Positions 1-6,169 of a stretch of DNA of 7,622 nucleotides are shown piece after piece (position 1 is the stretch's first letter; the number at the start of each line of letters is the position of its first letter). Origin of the DNA: an uncultured Chloroflexota bacterium. GTDB taxonomy: Bacteria > Chloroflexota > Limnocylindria > Limnocylindrales > Limnocylindraceae. A model generated the notes under the pieces. The model did not search any database and was not told where the DNA came from. It saw nothing but the letters and a program-made list of their open reading frames with translations. Both the position numbers and the translations under genes were made by a program. The DNA lies in contig CAINCM010000116.1 in NCBI GenBank assembly GCA_903847005.1, positions 1 through 7,622 on the forward strand, read 5' to 3'.

Positions 1-597
1 CGTGACGGTATCGGTTGCATCGTCTTGGATGTGGTGGATGCCAGCGCCTTCGCTGTCATCCCATGCGTTGAGGATCGTCATATTGCGAATGGTGAGATGC
101 GTGTCGGTGAAGTCGAACGGCGAGTAGCCCCCTTCGTCTTCTCCATCGTTGTCGTCGGCATCAATGATGATGCTGTCGGCATCTTCCGCATTACCGCGGA
201 TCGTGAGGTTGATCGCGGCCGCGGCATCGACCGCATCGTAGGTTGCCGCATCGGGCGTCCCGGCATCGTCGTCGTCGTCGATGCCTACGTCGTCATGCAT
301 CAGATAGTCGGCATCGCCCGCGTCTGCGTCGATATCGCACAGGATGATGGTGTCGCCGTCATCTCCGTAATCGTCGTCTTCGTAGATTGCGGCGAGGGCG
401 TCTTCCAGCCCGTCGACCTCCACGTATTGCACGTCAGGAAGGGCGCATCCGGTCCCGACGCCGACCGATGCGGCCGGTTCGTTGTCGGAGATATAGAAGT
501 CCTCCCCTGCAACGGCTCGCACGGGAGCTGGGGCGATCGCGATCGCGCCGATGAGGGCTGCGGAAAGGGCAAAGGTGATCCACTCGTTACGACGCAT
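1..597 (-). CDS. Secreted Asp-rich beta-helix family protein, N-terminal part (runs off window)
   Basis: The frame is open for 199 codons from ATG at 597 to the window edge, so the C-terminus is missing. The start follows a near-perfect Shine-Dalgarno. Residues 1-28 form a signal peptide: MRRNEW, a hydrophobic Ala/Ile-rich core, and a likely cleavage after PVRA. Residues 34-90 match the cap module of the two upstream genes: F-Y-I-S, then G-C51-x-x-P-D, an acidic helix-like stretch (LEDALAAI), and GDTIILC87. Beta-strand-like segments follow (NLTIRG, SIIIDAD, HLTIRNMTIL), as expected for the first beta-helix coils. The visible part has no GGA/FxxN repeats; these may begin outside the window. 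About 40 of the 169 residues after the signal are Asp, including DDDDD at 107-111 and a DADDNDGED stretch near 146-154 that resembles a calcium-binding loop. It lies 45 bp after the previous gene with no terminator, so it is probably in the same operon. Role unknown; an extracellular structural or adhesive protein is an inference. Confidence 0.85.
   Translation of the reverse strand, partial: MRRNEWITFALSAALIGAIAIAPAPVRAVAGEDFYISDNEPAASVGVGTGCALPDVQYVEVDGLEDALAAIYEDDDYGDDGDTIILCDIDADAGDADYLMHDDVGIDDDDDAGTPDAATYDAVDAAAAINLTIRGNAEDADSIIIDADDNDGEDEGGYSPFDFTDTHLTIRNMTILNAWDDSEGAGIHHIQDDATDTVT
266..280 (-). repeat. (TCG)5 trinucleotide run encoding Asp repeats
   Basis: Five tandem TCG units (plus-strand reading) lie inside the edge gene and encode five consecutive Asp residues (107-111). 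Slippage here would add or remove whole Asp codons without breaking the frame. Confidence 0.8.
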
Positions 598-603
598 CGT
601 TCT

Positions 604-609
604 CCTCCT
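604..609 (-). promoter_or_regulatory. Strong Shine-Dalgarno of the edge beta-helix gene
   Basis: On the minus strand, AGGAGG is followed by a 6-nt spacer and ATG at 597. This is the best ribosome binding site in the window and fixes the start of the edge gene. Confidence 0.85.
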
Positions 610-642
610 CATGCTTCACGCATTCAACTTGTTCTCACGCCA

Positions 643-2142
643 TCAACCGGGCACGTCACACTGCTCCTCGGAATTTACAAGGTTGGCCGTCTGCCTGTTT
701 CCTCCGCGGTTCAAGCTGAAGCGATTCAGGCGTGTCAGGCGCCCGGCTTGGGCCGCGGAGAAGCCTCCGCCCTCCTCAACACAGCCGAGGAGGGCAAGCC
801 CGCCACCTTGGGACGCCGTATTGCGAGTGAACGTATTGCGCTGCACGCCCGACAGAACCAGCACGCGGCCTTCACCCCAAATCACGGTCCCGCCGCCGCG
901 AAGCTCGGCGTGATTTCCTGAGAAGCGGTTCGCTCGGATGCGTGGTGCCCCCGAAGACTCAAAGAAAAGGTAGAGCGCCCCACCATGACAGCAGGCATCT
1001 CCAAGCGTGTTTCCCGTGAAGTCATTCCGCTCAATGCGCACCTCTGCATCTGATTCGATCTCTGGCACTGCGATCGCACCCCCCGCACACACCGTTGCAT
1101 AATTGCGGGCGAACTTGCTATCGCTGATGTCAACCGATCGCGCCTCAATGGCTCCACCCGCACACTCAGCCTGGTTTCCCACGAACGTGCTTCGTCTGAC
1201 CTCCAGAGTGGAGTACTCGTCGCCAGAACAGAACGCGTGCGCCTCAACCGCGCCTCCTGTATAGGCGCTGTTCTCCATGAAGTCGCTATCTGTGATCGTG
1301 GCGCCGGCACTATTTGCGAGTGCGATCGCTCCGCCACAACGATCAACATCAGGGTTCGTAAAATTTGACGTGAAGGTCGAGTCGTTGACTTCGAGTCGGA
1401 CTGCGTCCCCAATCCACACGGCACCGCCGTCTTCATCTGATCGGTTGCCCACGAAGGTAGAGCCCTGGACGCTCACGAGCGCTGGGATATCCGATGTCGC
1501 CCAGATTGCTCCGCCATCGCTAGTAGCGTAGTTGAACCATTCATGTGGAAGCGTGTTGGGGTCGTTGGCCACAGCGCCAAACACGCTGTCAACCACGGTC
1601 ACGTTCATCCGCGCTGCACTGATGGCGCCGCCCCAGTTCGCCTGATTGCCATAAAAGGAGGCTTCCTCAACGAGTAGCTCGTGCCCAACACCCTCAGCCA
1701 AGATCGCCGGAGCGAGGGATTGAAATACGATCCCGACCACTTCGATATCGGTGTTGATGAAGTGCAGCCCAACATGCCCGACGAATGCGCCGTCCAGAAT
1801 CACGCCTCCGGACATCTCCGCGTGGATGGTGATGCTGTCGTATCTGCCCTCGTCGGCATCGTGCACGAGTGTTGAATCGTTGTATTCGTAAAGTCCGTTG
1901 CAGACAATGATGACGTCTCCGTCGTCGTCAACAGCCGCCAGCGCCGCGTCGAGTGCAAGGTTGATGTGCCCTTCGTCATCTCCGTTCGTGCTGAAATCAG
2001 GATCGTCGCACGAACTTGCCCCAGTTGAGTCGTCGTTCGATCCAACGTAGATATCATTCGCGCCGATCGCACGGGCTGGCGTGGCAAGCAGCGGCGAGAA
2101 GGTGAGAGCTACGCCCAGGAGGAGCGCGGCGAGACGGATCAC
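643..2142 (-). CDS. Secreted Pmp-like right-handed beta-helix protein, Cys-rich (499 aa)
   Basis: The GTG start at 2142 gives MIRLAALLLGV, matching the MIRI start of the upstream paralogue; no clear Shine-Dalgarno precedes it. Residues 1-25 are a signal peptide ending in ARA. Residues 31-83 are the shared cap: IYVGSND, C45-DDPDFST, an Ala-rich helix, and GDVIIVC81-NG. From about residue 105 the protein is a beta-helix. GGA[ILV] turns begin near 171, 210, 239, 270, 296, 329, 354 and 387, with degenerate GGG versions at 416 and 446. FxxN motifs (FYGN, FVGN, FTSN, FMEN, FARN, FTGN, FSGN, FTRN, FSLN) alternate with them at about 25-39 residues per coil, as in chlamydial polymorphic membrane protein repeats. 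There are ten cysteines, several just before GGA turns. No autotransporter barrel, transmembrane anchor or sorting signal follows the repeats. Role unknown; extracellular adhesion or a structural scaffold is an inference. It lies between two paralogues with gaps of 61 and 45 bp. Confidence 0.9.
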   Translation of the reverse strand: MIRLAALLLGVALTFSPLLATPARAIGANDIYVGSNDDSTGASSCDDPDFSTNGDDEGHINLALDAALAAVDDDGDVIIVCNGLYEYNDSTLVHDADEGRYDSITIHAEMSGGVILDGAFVGHVGLHFINTDIEVVGIVFQSLAPAILAEGVGHELLVEEASFYGNQANWGGAISAARMNVTVVDSVFGAVANDPNTLPHEWFNYATSDGGAIWATSDIPALVSVQGSTFVGNRSDEDGGAVWIGDAVRLEVNDSTFTSNFTNPDVDRCGGAIALANSAGATITDSDFMENSAYTGGAVEAHAFCSGDEYSTLEVRRSTFVGNQAECAGGAIEARSVDISDSKFARNYATVCAGGAIAVPEIESDAEVRIERNDFTGNTLGDACCHGGALYLFFESSGAPRIRANRFSGNHAELRGGGTVIWGEGRVLVLSGVQRNTFTRNTASQGGGLALLGCVEEGGGFSAAQAGRLTRLNRFSLNRGGNRQTANLVNSEEQCDVPG

Positions 2143-2203
2143 CGGATTCGAGAAAGAGGCGCCGGAATGACGAACGGGTGTGCGTAATGATCCGTGGTCA
2201 GCA

Positions 2204-4192
2204 TCACTCGTCGAAGTGGACGCCTATGTTCGCGTAGCGGCGACTCACGGTTGCGATATTCCCGCGGAAGCGATTCTCTGCAAGTGCGCGCGCGAAGCGT
2301 CGCTGGATGGTGCGCTCGCCGCCTGCATCCGACTCCACGACCACCGCGCCGCCTACTGGGGCGGTATTGGCGGCGAAGGTATTGCGACGTACACCTCTGG
2401 GCGAGACTGGGCCGGAGTTGTCGAGCGCCATGTGCAGGGCGCCGCCGCTGTCTGTGGCGCGATTCCGCGAGAAGAAATTGCCCCCAACCACCCATCGATA
2501 TGAGAGCGGGTCAACAACCTCTCCAGCTCCGTCATTCATTGAGATTGCGCCGCCTTGATCGGCTTCGTTTGAGGTGAAGGTGTTCTCTCGAATTGAAGTT
2601 TCCCCGGTTGCAATCCAGAGTCGAACCGCGCCACCCTGTCCACGGTCAAGGTCATCGCCCGTGTGGTCGTCACCAGCACGATTATCGCGGAACACACTGT
2701 TGAGAATCTCGGCGCTGGATCCGGCCGTTGTGTCACTGAAGATCGCCCCGCCATCTGAATCCGCAACATTTTGAACGAACGTGCTCCCGTTCACTGAAAG
2801 GGGTAGACGTTGCGATATTGACACTGCGAGTAAATGGATGGCGCCTCCATCGCCCAATCCGTCTCCTGGGTCGTAATCAAAGGCACAATTGAAATAGAAC
2901 TGGCTAGACCGCACAGAGAGTGCAGCGTCGAAATCATCAGCCGACAGCACGGCGATCGCACCACCAGTCACAGCCGTATTTCCTCGCTCTACGCCATCAG
3001 AGCAGTTCCCACTCTCATCCGCAGCACCAAACCGTGAGTTGCTGACGCTGAAATCGAGATTTCGAGCGAACACTGCTCCACCTTCCAGGGCGGTATTGTC
3101 CTCAAAGACATTCCCGCTCCCGAGGCGTACTTGGGACTGCTCGCCACTGTACGTTGACTCTACGTAGATCGCGCCGCCGCGGTAGTCACCGAAGTTTTCC
3201 TCGAACAGCGAGCCTTCAACACTGACATCGCCGGCAAACCCGCCGAGTGCCCCACCTTTGAAGGACTCGGCAGAGCCCGTTGCGTTGCTCGTGAAGGTTG
3301 AGTTAGTCACCGTGACCTGGTCATAGCCGTAAAACCCAACGGCACCCATGTCGCCGCCGGCCTCGTTGTCTAGGAACGTTGCATCTTCGATGCTGAGCGT
3401 CCCTGCCTCAACCGCATCTTGATACGCCCAGACGGCACCGGCGGCGTCGCCGGCGCTGTTGTCTTCGAACACGCTGCCGTTGAGGATCTCCACGTCGCCG
3501 TTGACCACCGCAACCGCTCCACCGTGTGCTTCGGCATGGTTTTCGTAGAAGCCGCAATCGTTCAGGTAGACGTCACCTGTGGAGTAGATCGCGCCGCCCC
3601 TGCCATCGGCGGCTTCCACCGGGTCCGTCTCGTTGTTCTCAAAATCAACGCGCTCGCAGCGCACGCCAGCTGCCGCCACCGCTCCGCCGTGCCAATTGAT
3701 GTACCCGCCTCTGAGCGTCATGTCGGAGAAGGAGAGTGGTTCCCAGTCCATACCTCCGTCATTCGCGCTGCTGATGATGCGATAGAAGTCATCATCGTCA
3801 AACGGATCCGCATCGAGGATCGTGATGTCACGACCCTCCCCTTCGAAGTTCAAGCTCTTTGAGTTCGTGTTGAGGAGGTCGGCGGTTTGACCGCGTGCAT
3901 CACGATCGTCGGGATCTTCTACCAACGTCCAAGTTCCCGCGCAGATGTGCACGGTGTCACCCTCGGCCGAGGCTTCGATGGCTTCCTGAATGGTGTCGTC
4001 GTGATCGCCACCGAAATCCAGTGTGCTGAAATCAGGATTATCACAACCCGTTTCCTCAGGGTCGGCGACCACGCCGATCGCCACGTAGCGAGTGGTCCCT
4101 TCGAAGATCCAATCGACTGCTCGGGTGTTCGCCACGGGAGCCAGCGTCGCAACGAGCAGCGCGACGAGAGCCAGTCGATTGATGCGAATCAT
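2204..4192 (-). CDS. Secreted Pmp-like right-handed beta-helix protein, long paralogue (662 aa)
   Basis: ATG at 4192 is preferred over an in-frame GTG at 4210, because it puts the signal peptide (MIRINRLALVALLV core, cleavage after NTRA at 25) at the N-terminus and has AGGGG 10 nt upstream. The cap module spans about 36-86: RYVAIG, G-C50-DNPDFST, an acidic helix, and GDTVHIC84-AG. The rest is a beta-helix with 15 GGA-type turns starting near 169, 199, 224, 251 (AGAV), 282 (MGAV), 313, 339, 371, 410, 449, 481, 520, 547, 583 and 614. FxxN motifs (FENN, FYEN, FEDN, FLDN, FTSN, FEEN, FVQN, FRDN, FSRN, FAAN, FRGN) fall between the turns. It has six cysteines. The C-terminus has an NRF...R..ANI motif like its paralogue and no membrane anchor or autotransporter domain. 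It is first in the three-gene cluster, 99 bp after the small glnA-coupled gene. Secretion is well supported; function is not known. Confidence 0.92.
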   Translation of the reverse strand: MIRINRLALVALLVATLAPVANTRAVDWIFEGTTRYVAIGVVADPEETGCDNPDFSTLDFGGDHDDTIQEAIEASAEGDTVHICAGTWTLVEDPDDRDARGQTADLLNTNSKSLNFEGEGRDITILDADPFDDDDFYRIISSANDGGMDWEPLSFSDMTLRGGYINWHGGAVAAAGVRCERVDFENNETDPVEAADGRGGAIYSTGDVYLNDCGFYENHAEAHGGAVAVVNGDVEILNGSVFEDNSAGDAAGAVWAYQDAVEAGTLSIEDATFLDNEAGGDMGAVGFYGYDQVTVTNSTFTSNATGSAESFKGGALGGFAGDVSVEGSLFEENFGDYRGGAIYVESTYSGEQSQVRLGSGNVFEDNTALEGGAVFARNLDFSVSNSRFGAADESGNCSDGVERGNTAVTGGAIAVLSADDFDAALSVRSSQFYFNCAFDYDPGDGLGDGGAIHLLAVSISQRLPLSVNGSTFVQNVADSDGGAIFSDTTAGSSAEILNSVFRDNRAGDDHTGDDLDRGQGGAVRLWIATGETSIRENTFTSNEADQGGAISMNDGAGEVVDPLSYRWVVGGNFFSRNRATDSGGALHMALDNSGPVSPRGVRRNTFAANTAPVGGAVVVESDAGGERTIQRRFARALAENRFRGNIATVSRRYANIGVHFDE

Positions 4193-4202
4193 GTTCACAC
4201 TA

Positions 4203-4207
4203 CCCCT
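4203..4207 (-). promoter_or_regulatory. Probable ribosome binding site deciding the ATG at 4192
   Basis: AGGGG lies 10 nt before ATG on the minus strand. Spacing is slightly long. It overlaps the extra codons that would follow the GTG at 4210, which argues for the ATG as start. Confidence 0.5.
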
Positions 4208-4224
4208 CACTCCCAGAAGCTAGT

Positions 4225-4250
4225 CGCGGAGAGTCCACGACGCTCTCGCG
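4225..4250 (-). other. GC-rich imperfect hairpin between the glnA unit and the beta-helix cluster
   Basis: CGC(G)GAGAG pairs with CTCTCGCG: an 8-bp stem with one bulged base and a 9-nt loop. It lies 41 nt or more after the stop of the small gene and 32 nt before the next start. No T-run follows on the minus strand, so it is not a canonical intrinsic terminator. It could slow the polymerase, protect the 3' end, or be chance. The rest of the 99-bp gap has one AT-richer patch (about 4256-4270) that might host a promoter for the beta-helix genes, but I cannot assign -35/-10 boxes. Confidence 0.3.
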
Positions 4251-4291
4251 GCAGTATGCATCAATTACTCGGGATGCGACAGGAGACGACG

Positions 4292-4579
4292 CTACTGCGT
4301 CCTTCGACTCCCGCGTTGGCGCACTCGTACCGTCTCCTTCGGCACTGAACGCCGTTCGACCTCCACCCTCACGCCGATCTTTGCAGCCGCCTTGGCGATC
4401 CCTTGGACCGCCTCCTGCATGCCGTCCGTTCTCCCTTTGGCGTAAGCGGCCTCGAGCAGCTTGGCGATGCCGGGGCCCGCGTGCGGGCAGATCGGTGGCT
4501 TGCAGGCGCAGCTCAACTCCAACTTGAAGTTGAGGCGTGCCGTCTTGGTCGGCTTGGCCGGCGGCTTCGGGCTCGCCAC
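4292..4579 (-). CDS. Small Cys-motif protein translationally coupled to glnA (95 aa)
   Basis: I do not recognise this family. GTG at 4579 shares a base with the glnA stop (TAGTG), and GGAG lies 8 nt upstream inside the glnA tail; this arrangement is typical of translational coupling. An ATG further up (4642) would overlap glnA by 64 bp and only adds glnA-shadow sequence. The protein has a basic Pro/Lys N-terminus (MASPKPPAKPTKTAR), then a strand-like NFKLEL leading into C24-A-C26-x4-C31-P-H33, a compact possible metal site. A helix-like segment follows (about 36-68, Ala/Lys/Glu-rich), then IGVRVEVERR and a very basic tail (RVRQRGSRR). Most codons end in G or C, as in the neighbours, supporting real coding. 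It has no signal peptide or membrane segment, so it should be cytoplasmic. The basic ends would suit nucleic-acid binding, but that is speculation. A role linked to nitrogen assimilation is inferred from position only. Confidence 0.68.
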   Translation of the reverse strand: MASPKPPAKPTKTARLNFKLELSCACKPPICPHAGPGIAKLLEAAYAKGRTDGMQEAVQGIAKAAAKIGVRVEVERRSVPKETVRVRQRGSRRTQ

Positions 4580-5973
4580 TAGTACTGCTCCAGGTAGCGC
4601 TCCAGCTCCCAGGCGGAGACGTGGGTGCGGTAGGCGTCCCACTCCGCCTGCTTGGCATCCAGGAAGTGGGTGAGGACGTGGTCGCCCAGGGCGCCCGTCA
4701 CCACGGAGTCGGCCTTCATCTCGGTGATCGCCTCCTCCAGGCTCCCCGGGAGTTCGCGGATGCCGTGCTGGGCCACGCGCACCGCATCCATCTCGTAGAG
4801 CGACTCTTCCACCGGGTCCGGCAGGACCAGCTTCTTCTCGATGCCGTCGAGACCGGCGGCGATCATCACCGCAAAGGCCAGATACGGGTTCGCCGAGGGA
4901 TCCGGGCAGCGCAGCTCCATGCGCGTCCCCTCCACCGATCGCCCTGAGGAGATCATCGGCACGCGGATCAGCGCCGAGCGGTTGCGTCGACCCCAGACCA
5001 GGTATGTCGGCGCTTCATAGCCGGGGACGAGTCGCTTGTATGAGTTCACCGTTGGCGCCAGCACCGCAATCATGGAACGCGCGTGCTTCAACACGCCGGC
5101 CATGTACTGCTTGCCGATCTCGCTGAGGCCGTACTTGTCCTTGGCATCGTAGAAGACGTTCTTGCCGCTCTTCAGTGATGCAAGGCTCTGGTGCACGTGC
5201 ATGCCCGACCCGTTGATGCCGTAGATCGGCTTCGGCATGAAGCTTGCATATAGTCCGTGCTGCTTTGCGATCTCCTTGAGCGCATACTTGAAGGTGGTGG
5301 CGTTGTCTGCGGTGCTCAGCGCATCTGAGTACTCAAAGTCGATCTCGTGTTGGCCCGGCGCAACTTCGTGGTGCGCCGTCTCGATCTTGATGCCGAGCAA
5401 CTCCAGTGCGTCCACCATGTCCTGACGGATCTCGATCCCCTGATCGCCGCTGAAGTCGAAGTAGCTCGCACTGTCGTGCGGCGTGTTGGTGGGCTTCCCC
5501 TTCTCGTTCACTTCGAAGAGGAAGAACTCCAACTCCGGGCCCATGTTGACCTTGTAGCCGAGCTTCGCGGCGCGCTCCACCTGGCGGCGCAGCACGCCGC
5601 GCGGATCGCCGGCGAACGGTTCGCCAGACGGCAACACCACGTCGCAGATGACGCGCGCCGTTCCGGCACCGCTCTCCGCCGGTGCCCACGGCAACACGCG
5701 CCAGGTGCTCATGTCCGCGCGCAGCAGCTGATCGGATTCGGCGATGCGCGTGAACCCTTCCACGGACGAGCCGTCGAACCAGGAGCCGTGCTTGATGGAG
5801 GCGGGCATCTGGTGGATGGGGATCTGCACGCTCTTGACGGTGCCGTGGATGTCCACGAACTGCAGCTGCACCGTCTTGATGCCCGCCTTCTCCGCCTTCG
5901 CGACCAGGCTCAGCGCGTCGCGCACCTCCGCGTCACTTCGCCCCGTGGTGGACTTGCCGCTCCCCGCCGCCAT
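4579..5973 (-). CDS. glnA: Glutamine synthetase, type I-alpha (464 aa)
   Basis: It catalyses ATP-dependent amidation of glutamate by ammonia to glutamine; GSI enzymes are cytoplasmic dodecamers. The N-terminal beta-grasp domain spans about 30-115 and includes WFDGSSVEGF (D67, S70 of the active-site loop). The catalytic domain shows GPELEFFLF (E147, E149), HHEVAPGQHEID (E203, E210), NGSGMHVHQS (H259), KRLVPGYEAP (R314 and flap glutamate E320), NRSALIRVP (R332, R337) and MELRCPDPSANPYLA (E353, R355). All expected metal and substrate residues are present. SSVEGF in place of SSIGGW, the 7-residue spacing between E203 and E210, and the absence of the adenylylated-tyrosine region place it in GSI-alpha. 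R76 aligns with the Arg linked to feedback inhibition in the Bacillus enzyme, so direct glutamine feedback is plausible. A 14-residue low-complexity N-terminal extension precedes the fold. The start at 5973 has a strong Shine-Dalgarno. The small downstream gene overlaps its stop by one base. Confidence 0.97.
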   Translation of the reverse strand: MAAGSGKSTTGRSDAEVRDALSLVAKAEKAGIKTVQLQFVDIHGTVKSVQIPIHQMPASIKHGSWFDGSSVEGFTRIAESDQLLRADMSTWRVLPWAPAESGAGTARVICDVVLPSGEPFAGDPRGVLRRQVERAAKLGYKVNMGPELEFFLFEVNEKGKPTNTPHDSASYFDFSGDQGIEIRQDMVDALELLGIKIETAHHEVAPGQHEIDFEYSDALSTADNATTFKYALKEIAKQHGLYASFMPKPIYGINGSGMHVHQSLASLKSGKNVFYDAKDKYGLSEIGKQYMAGVLKHARSMIAVLAPTVNSYKRLVPGYEAPTYLVWGRRNRSALIRVPMISSGRSVEGTRMELRCPDPSANPYLAFAVMIAAGLDGIEKKLVLPDPVEESLYEMDAVRVAQHGIRELPGSLEEAITEMKADSVVTGALGDHVLTHFLDAKQAEWDAYRTHVSAWELERYLEQY

Positions 5974-5976
5974 GAT

Positions 5977-5983
5977 CTCCTCC
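5977..5983 (-). promoter_or_regulatory. Shine-Dalgarno of glnA
   Basis: GGAGGAG lies just before ATC-ATG on the minus strand (5 nt from GGAGG to the ATG). It supports the start at 5973 and therefore the N-terminal extension of the enzyme. Confidence 0.8.
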
Positions 5984-5998
5984 GCTCCTGGCTTGTTC

Positions 5999-6015
5999 CG
6001 GGCTCAAGGCGCCCG
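5999..6015 (-). promoter_or_regulatory. glnA: Small hairpin next to the glnA ribosome binding site
   Basis: CGGGC pairs with GCCCG (5 bp, 7-nt loop), ending 15 nt upstream of the Shine-Dalgarno. It could influence access to the start site if transcribed. A short GC stem is also easily found by chance in GC-rich DNA. Confidence 0.3.
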
Positions 6016-6020
6016 AAAAT

Positions 6021-6035
6021 TGTGCCTGCGGCACA
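6021..6035 (-). terminator. Perfect hairpin plus short T-run upstream of glnA (terminator or attenuator candidate)
   Basis: On the minus strand, TGTGCC-GCA-GGCACA forms a perfect 6-bp stem with a 3-nt loop, followed by ATTTT. The stem is short and the T-run has only four bases, so it is weak. It lies 135 nt beyond the upstream gene and 48 nt before the glnA ATG. It may end read-through from the LysM gene or act as a leader attenuator for glnA. Confidence 0.4.
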
Positions 6036-6083
6036 GGTTCCGAGGCGCTTCGGGCCAGGGGGTGCCGTTGGTGGAGAGTCTAA

Positions 6084-6096
6084 CCGCTTGGAGCGG
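6084..6096 (-). other. Perfect short inverted repeat in the glnA upstream region
   Basis: CCGCT-CCA-AGCGG (minus strand) is a 5-bp stem with a 3-nt loop, followed by TTAGA. It may be part of a terminator for the LysM gene or chance; there is no proper T-run. Confidence 0.25.
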
Positions 6097-6125
6097 CGTT
6101 TCTAGGGGCCGTGGCGGGCTACAAC

Positions 6126-6143
6126 CTTGTGACCTTGCACAAG
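6126..6143 (-). promoter_or_regulatory. CTTGTG-N6-CACAAG dyad upstream of glnA
   Basis: A perfect 6-bp inverted repeat with a 6-nt spacer lies 27 bp after the LysM gene stop and about 160 bp before the glnA ATG. Two more matching AA/TT pairs flank it after one mismatch. The half-site spacing of one helical turn would suit a dimeric regulator, but it could also form an RNA hairpin. It does not fit the GlnR/TnrA consensus TGTNA-N7-TNACA. No -35/-10 pair can be assigned nearby with confidence. Confidence 0.35.
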
Positions 6144-6169
6144 TTTGGGCCGAATTCTGCCTCTCTCTC

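Noticed and set aside
25..921. 298-codon open frame on the plus strand across the edge gene
   Set aside because: It is antisense to two well-supported genes. It is Val/Ile/Asp-rich because GAC/GAT codons read as GTC/ATC on the other strand. It crosses the gap between the two genes and has no domain.
2143..2203. CCGG...CCGG inverted repeat as a terminator between beta-helix genes
   Set aside because: The stem is only 4 bp with a long loop and no T-run, as expected by chance.
533..2959. Repeated GCGATCGC octamer (533-540, 539-546, 1070-1077, 1322-1329, 2952-2959), like the cyanobacterial HIP1 element
   Set aside because: All copies lie in the beta-helix genes. The last three encode Ala-Ile-Ala of the GGAIA turns and the overlapping pair encodes the signal-peptide Ala/Ile core. 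The glutamine synthetase is not of cyanobacterial type and no copy lies in glnA or the LysM gene.
643..4192. CRISPR-like or tandem DNA repeat array suggested by recurring GCGCCGCC/GATCGC words
   Set aside because: The words recur at irregular 75-117 bp intervals and correspond to codons for the GGA[ILV] turns. The periodicity is at the protein level, with no identical repeats or spacers.
4200..4658. 152-codon minus-strand frame overlapping the glnA 3' end and the small gene
   Set aside because: Its sequence is a low-complexity Ser/Pro/Arg/Gly shadow. The alternative frame with the TAGTG start has more protein-like content and better third-position GC.
5950..5973. GSGKST near the N-terminus of GlnA as a Walker A motif
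   Set aside because: A P-loop needs a Gly five residues before the GK, preceded by a hydrophobic strand; that position is the initiator Met here. It is a low-complexity extension ahead of a normal glutamine synthetase fold.
6126..6143. GlnR/TnrA-type operator upstream of glnA
   Set aside because: The dyad has TGTGA, but the other half is not TNACA at the required 7-nt spacing on either strand.
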